A model generated the notes under the pieces. The model searched no databases, was not told the origin of the DNA, and saw only the letters and a program-made list of their open reading frames with translations. Position numbers and translations under genes: made by a program. A stretch of DNA of 37,930 nt, taken from positions 1-37,930 of the forward strand of contig JAJDCR010000137.1 in NCBI GenBank assembly GCA_029260735.1, written 5' to 3'. The DNA is from Planctomycetota bacterium. Lineage in GTDB: Bacteria; Planctomycetota; Uabimicrobiia; Uabimicrobiales; Uabimicrobiaceae. Within the stretch, counting starts at the first letter, position 1. Each line of letters begins with the position of its first letter. This document shows, piece by piece, positions 32,550 to 37,930 of the stretch.

Positions 32550-32779
32550 TTTAAGCAGAAAACAGATACTGATTTTTATACACAAGATTTTGAAATTGAA
32601 ATTCGGTATTTTTAAACATAACAAACATAAATTTTAATGGGCTTTGCGGGATAAACATATATATTAAGCAGGAAAATATTATAGCCTGGGGCATATTCTA
32701 ATATGTACGTTTATCTAAATTTTTTTTATGTCTGGCACGTAAAAAAACAAGAAAGAGCACTAGGAATAACAAGGTTTTC
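32550..32779. other. Intergenic with a dispersed repeat
   Basis: There is no gene in the about 350 bp between NRPS 2 and the kinase gene. At 32574-32592 the 19 bases TTTTATACACAAGATTTTG are identical to 37585-37603 after lepA. A looser match (GGGCTTTGCGGGATAAAC here; GGGCTGAGCGGGGTAGG there) follows some 50-80 bases on in both places. No typical terminator hairpin was seen after the NRPS stop. Confidence 0.5.
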
Positions 32780-32814
32780 TTGACATCTTCTTTAATTTCA
32801 GTTATACCTATAAT
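32780..32814 (+). promoter_or_regulatory. Sigma-70-like promoter for the kinase gene
   Basis: A perfect -35 box TTGACA (32780-32785) is followed 17 bp later by TATACC (32803-32808), directly adjoining TATAAT (32809-32814). With TATACC the spacing is ideal; TATAAT would need a 23-bp spacer. Transcription would start about 80 nt before ATG 32903. Confidence 0.55.
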
Positions 32815-32902
32815 CGTTTAGATATGATGATCCAAAGGCTAGGTCAGACGGCAAAAAATCTTGGCAGAAACTTTTGTCTTGACCCTAAATCAGGGCTGAA
32901 TT

Positions 32903-35614
32903 ATGAAGTACGTTATTGCATTTCTATTGTTGGTAATAGCGGTAGGGATTTATTTTTTCGATCGCTTGGGGAAGCTCAAACATTTTTTCTATTTCCTCTT
33001 TGAAAAGAAAAGAGAGAGCGGGGATGCTGCTTCAATTGTACAAGATCTCACCATCGCTCTAAAAAATCGAGAAGCGATGACCCAGTTAAAAAACTCGGGC
33101 ACTCGTATCATTACGAAAACAGTAATTCCTCCTCCTGAAATGACAACAGGACAGGTCGTTATACCCGCCGTTCCTCGTCCTGCTCCAATTGTAGAAACCA
33201 GTAGCCAAATTGATCCTGCACAAATTCCTCTTAAGATAGAAAAAGTTTTTGTTCCGGAGGAAATTGAGCAAGGCATGAAGATGCTCGCTATTTCTTTCCA
33301 TATAAAAAATGAATCTGATAAAGAAATCAAGGTAAATGCTGTCAATGTATGTTTTTCGTACAAAGGAGAAGATGTTTCTCATCAGTATATCGTTCGAGGA
33401 GATGCCGGAAACGTTTCTGTTTTAGCAGGCGGGAAAGACGCACGTTTGAATTTGACTGTTGATGTGGGACACCAAACTCATTCTGGAAAAGTTGATGTTC
33501 TTCCTGATATATGGATTCAATTACCTGACTTTCCAGACCCTATTTCGGTTCCGCCTACTTCAATAGGGCAATGGACAGTTCATCCAAAGGGACGTACATT
33601 TCTTATTTCAACAGAACACCAAGGGATGGAGACGGCCGGAACTCCTTTTAAAATTAGACTAGAAGCAAATTACAAAGGCCGTGTTGATCCAAACTACCAA
33701 GGAACTCGCCGAGTTTACTTCACAAGCTCAGCAACTGGAACAATTGAATACCCCTCTCAAATTCCCAATGACTTAGACCTAGTTTTTGAAAAAGGGGTAG
33801 CTCAAAGTGAAAATTGGTTTTGCTTTTACAATATCATCGAAACTCCCAATATCCATGCTCAAGATAAAAGCCCTGGAGGAGCTAAGGGAGCTTGTTCTGC
33901 CATCACAATTCGTCCAGCTGCAACAGGTTCTCTGCAGCTTCGTTTAACCTCTCCTCAAACTAGCGGTTATCCCATCCAAGGAGACAATCTTCTTTCGGTT
34001 CTAGATATATACAACAATCCCAAGGTAGATTTTGATGCTGACGTTGAAGTTACTGCTGAAGGAACAGCTCAAATAGTAGGCCTCTCCGGTCTCAGTGGAA
34101 ACATCATCAAGGCAACTTCTTTCTCTCAAGGTGAAGTGAACTTAACTAGCCTAGGATTGATTATCGAAGATGAGAATATCAGTGAACCTATAACAACAAA
34201 GGTCTGTGTTAGCGGGGAAGATAAAATTGGTCACAGTGATGACATTTTAATTATCCCTCCTTCTATGGTGAAGGCATCTTCTGAAGCTAACCGAACAGCT
34301 AGAACAGTTTTCCGACGACTTTTGACCAACCGCAAAAAAAGAATATGGGTTGCCAATTGTGAAGAAGATATCTCTCGAATGTTAGTGGAAAATTTTGAAA
34401 ATGACTATGATGTCAAGGTTGTTACCTTAGAAAACACAAGCATCAATGATCTCATTGATGAAAAACCAGACGTACTTTTTCTAGATGCCGGAAATTCTAA
34501 TCTTGATGGCTATGAAATTCTCCATCGCATTAAAAGTACCCCTGAAATAGAACAACTCCCCGTTCTTTTTCTCGGCTCTCCCTATGAAGCAGAAAACAAA
34601 ATCCTCAATGTTTTACGTCATGGGGCGGCTTATGTGACAAAACCGTTAACAATTCCGACCGTAAAAGCGAGAGTTATAGAGCTCTTGGATAACATTATCA
34701 TTGGCCAAGGAAAACTCCCCATTAGAGGTGCCAGACTTCAGGGCAGCGATGGACTCATCTATCGTATTATCGCTAAAATTGGAGAGGGCGGAATGGGCTA
34801 CATTTACGAAGCGGAGAGACTACGAGACAAGAAAAAGGTCATCATAAAGTATCTCCCTCCGACAGAGTACAAAGACATGAAAGCGGTCATGCGTTTTATC
34901 CAAGAAGGTTTAACCGTAATCAATTTTGATCATGAAAACCTCGTTCAAGGGTACGACCTCTTGATGGATCGTAATCGCTCATTTTATGTTATGGAGCTAA
35001 TTACAGGTAAAACACTCGAAGCTTTAATCCAAGAAGAGTATTCCCTAGAGCCGTTAAAAAGTCTAGATATCGCCTTACAAGTAGCTCGTGCTTTAGAGGC
35101 CATATCCGAGCAACATCATCTTGTGCACAGAGATATAAAACCGGCTAATATTTTAGTGGTCGAAAATGGTTTGGTTAAAGTAGTCGACTTTGGAATTGCC
35201 AAAGTAACTGACCGACATTGCTCCATGACAACCAGAGGGATTATCCTAGGAACGCCTTACTATCTTTCTCCCGAACAAATTTTAGGGAAACAAGTGACCA
35301 TTCAAAGTGATATCTACAGTCTGGGAGCTACCTTTTATCATATGGTAACAGGAGAGGTACCTTTCCAAGGAAATGATGTTTTAGATATCATCCATCAACG
35401 TCTCAGTCGTGATCCTCGTGATCCGAGAGAAATTAACCCAGGAGTTCCTCCGGCGGTAGCTCAAATCATCCTAAAAATGATGCAGAGAAAACCGAGTCGA
35501 CGCCATAGTTCTGCCGAAGCTCTTATTATCGAATTAGAAACCCTTTTAGAGCGCTTGCGATCAGGAAATTTTGACGTAGAATCGACTAGCGCAATAGACC
35601 CCAAAAACGAATAG
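32903..35614 (+). CDS. Membrane-anchored receiver-Ser/Thr protein kinase fusion
   Basis: A 903-residue protein. Residues 3-20 are a membrane helix (VIAFLLLVIAVGIYF) followed by basic residues, so the rest should be cytoplasmic. Residues about 110-460 are a beta-rich region without a recognised domain, perhaps Ig-like. About 480-600 is a response-regulator receiver: ANCEEDISRM (acidic pocket), LFLDAGNSNLDGYEIL with the phospho-acceptor Asp, and YVTKPLTIP with the conserved Lys. About 620-890 is a Hanks-type kinase: IGEGGMGYIYEA (626), VIIKYLPP with the ATP Lys, HRDIKPANIL (about 742), DFGIAK (about 761), GTPYYLSPEQ and SDIYSLGATFYHMVTGEVPF. All catalytic residues are present. It would couple a two-component phosphorelay to Ser/Thr phosphorylation. 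It is followed by lepA after 66 nt with a hairpin between. No substrate is visible. Confidence 0.88.
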   Translation: MKYVIAFLLLVIAVGIYFFDRLGKLKHFFYFLFEKKRESGDAASIVQDLTIALKNREAMTQLKNSGTRIITKTVIPPPEMTTGQVVIPAVPRPAPIVETSSQIDPAQIPLKIEKVFVPEEIEQGMKMLAISFHIKNESDKEIKVNAVNVCFSYKGEDVSHQYIVRGDAGNVSVLAGGKDARLNLTVDVGHQTHSGKVDVLPDIWIQLPDFPDPISVPPTSIGQWTVHPKGRTFLISTEHQGMETAGTPFKIRLEANYKGRVDPNYQGTRRVYFTSSATGTIEYPSQIPNDLDLVFEKGVAQSENWFCFYNIIETPNIHAQDKSPGGAKGACSAITIRPAATGSLQLRLTSPQTSGYPIQGDNLLSVLDIYNNPKVDFDADVEVTAEGTAQIVGLSGLSGNIIKATSFSQGEVNLTSLGLIIEDENISEPITTKVCVSGEDKIGHSDDILIIPPSMVKASSEANRTARTVFRRLLTNRKKRIWVANCEEDISRMLVENFENDYDVKVVTLENTSINDLIDEKPDVLFLDAGNSNLDGYEILHRIKSTPEIEQLPVLFLGSPYEAENKILNVLRHGAAYVTKPLTIPTVKARVIELLDNIIIGQGKLPIRGARLQGSDGLIYRIIAKIGEGGMGYIYEAERLRDKKKVIIKYLPPTEYKDMKAVMRFIQEGLTVINFDHENLVQGYDLLMDRNRSFYVMELITGKTLEALIQEEYSLEPLKSLDIALQVARALEAISEQHHLVHRDIKPANILVVENGLVKVVDFGIAKVTDRHCSMTTRGIILGTPYYLSPEQILGKQVTIQSDIYSLGATFYHMVTGEVPFQGNDVLDIIHQRLSRDPRDPREINPGVPPAVAQIILKMMQRKPSRRHSSAEALIIELETLLERLRSGNFDVESTSAIDPKNE

Positions 35615-35631
35615 AGAAATTAAACCTTTTG

Positions 35632-35653
35632 GGCACAAGTTAATACTTGTGCC
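35632..35653. other. Perfect hairpin between the kinase and lepA genes
   Basis: GGCACAAGT - TAAT - ACTTGTGCC, a 9-bp perfect stem with a 4-base loop, flanked by TTTTG and CAAAT. There is no T-run after it on the plus strand, so it is not a classical terminator for the kinase gene. It may be an RNA-processing or attenuator structure, or an operator for a dimeric repressor. Confidence 0.7.
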
Positions 35654-35680
35654 AAATGTCCGATTGAAAATACAAAAAAC

Positions 35681-37477
35681 ATGAAACACATTAGAAACTT
35701 TAGCATTATTGCCCACATTGATCATGGAAAATCCACCCTAGCTGACCGCATCTTACAGCACACCAATTCTGTTTCCGCTCATGACATGCGAGAACAAATG
35801 ATGGATACTATGGATATTGAGCGAGAACGTGGAATCACAATAAAAAGTCAAACAGCGGCTTTACCTTACACAGCCAAAGATGGCCAAGAATATCTATTAA
35901 ACTTAGTGGACACACCTGGCCACGTTGACTTTACTTACGAGGTTTCCCGAGCCTTAGCTTCTTGTGAAGGGGCCCTCATTCTTGTAGACGCAACCCAAGG
36001 AGTAGAGGCGCAAACCTTGGCCAACCTCTATCTTGCCCTGGAAGCCGACCTGGAAATTATTCCTGTTGTCAACAAAATAGACCTTCCCTCAGCAAGCATT
36101 GAGATGGCTCTTGAGCAAATCGAAAGTGAACTGGGCCTAGATCCTGACACAGCTATTTTAGCCTCGGGAAAAACGGGAATAGGTATCGAAGAGATTTTAG
36201 AAGCGATTGTCGAGCGCGTTCCACCCCCAAAAGGAGACACAGAAGCTCCTCTCGAAGCCTTAATCTTCGACGCTAGCTACGACTCTTACCGAGGTGTTAT
36301 CATCCACTGTCGCCTTTTCAACGGATCGATTAAGGCGGGAGATAACATTATGTTTATGTCCAACCAAGAGAGGTACCGAGTAGAAGAAACAGGGGTTTTC
36401 ATTTTGAGTCGGAAACCTCTACCTATTCTGAAGGCAGGTGAAGTAGGCTATATCATTGCCGGAGTAAAAACTGTAAGTGACACAAATAACGGAGATACCA
36501 TTACTCTCTCTAATAATCCTTGCTCAAAAGCTTTGCCCGGATTTAGAGAGGTCAAGCCCGTGGTTTTTTCTTCCTTTTATCCAATCTCAGCAGAAGACTA
36601 TGGAGATCTTCAGGATGCAATGGAGAGGTTACAGCTCAATGACGCTTCTCTTATTTACGAGAAAGACACTTCCTCTGCTTTGGGTTCTGGTTTTCGCTGT
36701 GGATTCTTAGGCTTACTGCACATGGAAATTATCCAAGAACGCCTAGAAAGAGAGTTTAACCAATCTATTATCATTACAGCTCCCTCCGTTAGCTATCGCT
36801 TTACTCTAAACGATGGGGAAATTCTCTATGTCGATAACCCTGTAAACTACCCTTCACCGACAAAAATAGCTAAGTCAGAAGAAATCTACGTTCGAGCTTC
36901 ACTGGTCTTGCCTGCTGACTACTTAGGTCCTATTATGAAACTGTGCATAGACCGAAGGGGAACCCAGACCAACTTAGAATACACTTCTAAAACAAAAGTG
37001 GAGCTAGTCTTTGAACTTCCTCTTGCCGAGATTATGTTTGACTTCTATGATCAACTAAAATCTATCTCTCGGGGATACGCTTCTTTTGACTATGAAATTC
37101 TCGATTTCCGAGAAAGTGATTTGGTCAAATTAGATGTTCTAGTTGCCGAAGAGCCGGTAGACGCCCTCGCTTTAGTCGTTCACCGAAGTCGCTCTTACTC
37201 TAGAGGCCGCCAACTATGTGAGCGTCTCAAAGAGACCATCAAAAAGCAGATGTTCAAAATTCCGATCCAAGCTGCTATTGGAGGAAAAATCATCGCGAGA
37301 GAAACAATTTCTGCCTTCCGAAAAGACGTCACCGCCAAATGTTACGGAGGAGACATCTCTCGAAAGCGTAAATTGCTAGAGAAGCAGAAAAAAGGTAAGA
37401 AAAAGATGAAGATGATCGGGAATGTCGAAATTCCCCAAGAAGCTTTTCTTGCTGTCCTGAAAATCAAAGACGAGTAG
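35681..37477 (+). CDS. lepA: Elongation factor 4 (LepA)
   Basis: A 598-residue translational GTPase that promotes back-translocation or remodelling of stalled ribosomes. Length and order fit LepA: G1 loop AHIDHGKSTLADRIL at the N-terminus, the switch I region with RERGITIKSQTAAL, G3 DTPGHVDFTYEV, G4 NKIDLPSA, G5 SGKTGIGIEE, then domain II, an EF-G-like domain III/V (RRGTQTNLEYTSKTKV) and the LepA-specific C-terminal domain (VDALALVVHRSRSYSRGR, IGGKIIARETISAFRKDVTA, CYGGDISRKRKLLEKQKKGK). It is cytosolic or loosely membrane-bound. In many bacteria lepA precedes the signal peptidase gene; here it follows the kinase gene. ATG 35681 is fixed by homology. Confidence 0.97.
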   Translation: MKHIRNFSIIAHIDHGKSTLADRILQHTNSVSAHDMREQMMDTMDIERERGITIKSQTAALPYTAKDGQEYLLNLVDTPGHVDFTYEVSRALASCEGALILVDATQGVEAQTLANLYLALEADLEIIPVVNKIDLPSASIEMALEQIESELGLDPDTAILASGKTGIGIEEILEAIVERVPPPKGDTEAPLEALIFDASYDSYRGVIIHCRLFNGSIKAGDNIMFMSNQERYRVEETGVFILSRKPLPILKAGEVGYIIAGVKTVSDTNNGDTITLSNNPCSKALPGFREVKPVVFSSFYPISAEDYGDLQDAMERLQLNDASLIYEKDTSSALGSGFRCGFLGLLHMEIIQERLEREFNQSIIITAPSVSYRFTLNDGEILYVDNPVNYPSPTKIAKSEEIYVRASLVLPADYLGPIMKLCIDRRGTQTNLEYTSKTKVELVFELPLAEIMFDFYDQLKSISRGYASFDYEILDFRESDLVKLDVLVAEEPVDALALVVHRSRSYSRGRQLCERLKETIKKQMFKIPIQAAIGGKIIARETISAFRKDVTAKCYGGDISRKRKLLEKQKKGKKKMKMIGNVEIPQEAFLAVLKIKDE

Positions 37478-37521
37478 GGACAACGACAAAGGCCGTCCGC
37501 AGGGGCCCTTGTGGTTGTCCG
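37478..37521. repeat. Imperfect palindrome directly after lepA
   Basis: GGACAACGACAAAGGCC and GGCCCTTGTGGTTGTCC pair at 15 of 17 positions around a short loop (about GTCCGCAGG), starting right after the lepA stop. No T-run follows. A second stem (CCTGGC about 37527 with GCCAGG about 37564) lies next to it. This looks like a structured intergenic repeat that could fold in RNA and act as a rho-dependent or processing-type 3' end. Confidence 0.7.
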
Positions 37522-37930
37522 CAACACCTGGCAAGATAGGTCGCGTAGTGACAGAGGCACGTAGCCAGGGCATTTATGCCTTACTTTTATACACAAGATT
37601 TTGTAATTTAATTTTTTACTTTTGTAGCATATGCTAAACCTGGCTAAAGTCTTTATTTTCAGAGTGTCCCCCCCATTTGGGCTGAGCGGGGTAGGTTTTT
37701 CCCTTAAAACATTTCTTAGCAATGGTTTGTATTGGTTTTCTTCAGCTCTGAAAGAGCGAAACAACCCAGCCCAGGGCGTTGCCCCAATTCCATTAAGTTA
37801 AGGAATAATCAGTAATAAAAAAGGATAGAAGGCGATTTCTCGTTTCTACGCCTTACAGCATGGCAGTTTGTTTTTCCTAAAACAATTGACGAAGATATAT
37901 TTCACCAGACGTAACGGACAACCACGAGGG
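37506..37930. repeat. Long-range inverted repeat at the right edge
   Basis: CCCTTGTGGTTGTCCG (37506-37521) is the reverse complement, with one mismatch, of CGGACAACCACGAGGG (37915-37930). Similarity fades over the next about 20 bases (ACACCTGGCAAGATA against ACGTCTGGTGAAATA on the other strand). The right copy is cut by the window edge. About 394 bp lie between. Confidence 0.65.
37522..37914. other. Intergenic interior of the inverted repeat; no gene seen
   Basis: It contains the 19-bp dispersed repeat at 37585-37603 and a small GGGC-GTT-GCCC hairpin at about 37776-37786, within AACCCAGCCCAGGGCGTTGC. There is no plausible protein gene; open frames on the minus strand reach over the end of lepA and lack starts and known families. 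No terminal transposon genes are visible. Confidence 0.5.

Noticed and set aside
37506..37930. Terminal inverted repeats of an insertion sequence at the right edge
   Set aside because: There is no transposase frame between the arms and only about 400 bp; the right arm is cut by the window edge. A repeat family is the safer call.
1..37930. CRISPR arrays, tRNA and rRNA genes
   Set aside because: No regularly spaced direct repeats and no cloverleaf or rRNA-like stretch could be recognised by eye; a covariance-model scan would be needed to exclude small RNAs fully.

Overview
The window is AT-rich bacterial DNA from a Gram-negative-type lineage. Three secreted proteins end in PEP-CTERM sorting tails. 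There is also a membrane-anchored Ser/Thr kinase fused to a receiver domain, a GspG-like pseudopilin, a SUMF1-fold protein, pentapeptide repeats and many small signal-peptide proteins. This mix is typical of the PVC superphylum (Planctomycetota, Lentisphaerota, Verrucomicrobiota and relatives). I cannot place it more finely from sequence alone. No tRNA, rRNA, CRISPR array, integrase or transposase was recognised.

Region 1 (about 1-7650) is almost all minus strand and is a zone of small, fast-changing genes. It holds a truncated membrane protein, a SUMF1-fold protein, a lipoprotein with two secretin-N-like repeats, a GspG-like protein and many short membrane or signal-peptide proteins. Duplication and decay are obvious here. 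A 62-bp block around a stop/start boundary occurs twice almost identically, plus a diverged third copy. Three tandem paralogues are linked by ATGA overlaps, one of them frameshifted. A pentapeptide-repeat gene and another ORF carry in-frame TGA codons, and two genes share a promoter-like leader.

Region 2 (about 7650-9300) is a tandem sulfotransferase duplication. The upstream copy lost 283 bp and is a pseudogene; the downstream copy is intact. A bidirectional terminator closes it.

Region 3 (about 9330-32550) looks like a biosynthetic gene cluster of unknown product. The minus-strand unit runs UbiA prenyltransferase, class B flavin monooxygenase, aminotransferase, then two PEP-CTERM proteins. 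The plus-strand unit runs MpaB-like oxygenase, group II PLP decarboxylase, then a LamG/PEP-CTERM protein. A second minus-strand pair is an ArsM-like methyltransferase followed by an aminotransferase. Divergent from that pair are two large NRPS genes: acyl-ligase-T-C-A-T-TE and C*-T-C-A-T-TE. Both TE domains have Cys in place of the usual Ser nucleophile. The first C domain of the second synthetase has lost its catalytic His and is followed by a carrier domain with no A domain. The last A domain resembles the beta-alanine-activating type. My reading is that an acyl starter is extended by one hydrophobic and one beta-type amino acid and then modified by prenyl transfer, oxygenation, amine chemistry and methylation. 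Every substrate in that scheme is inferred.

Region 4 (about 32550-37930) is more housekeeping in character: the receiver-kinase fusion, then lepA (EF4). The right end is a structured intergenic repeat with strong hairpins and a long-range inverted repeat that reaches the window edge.
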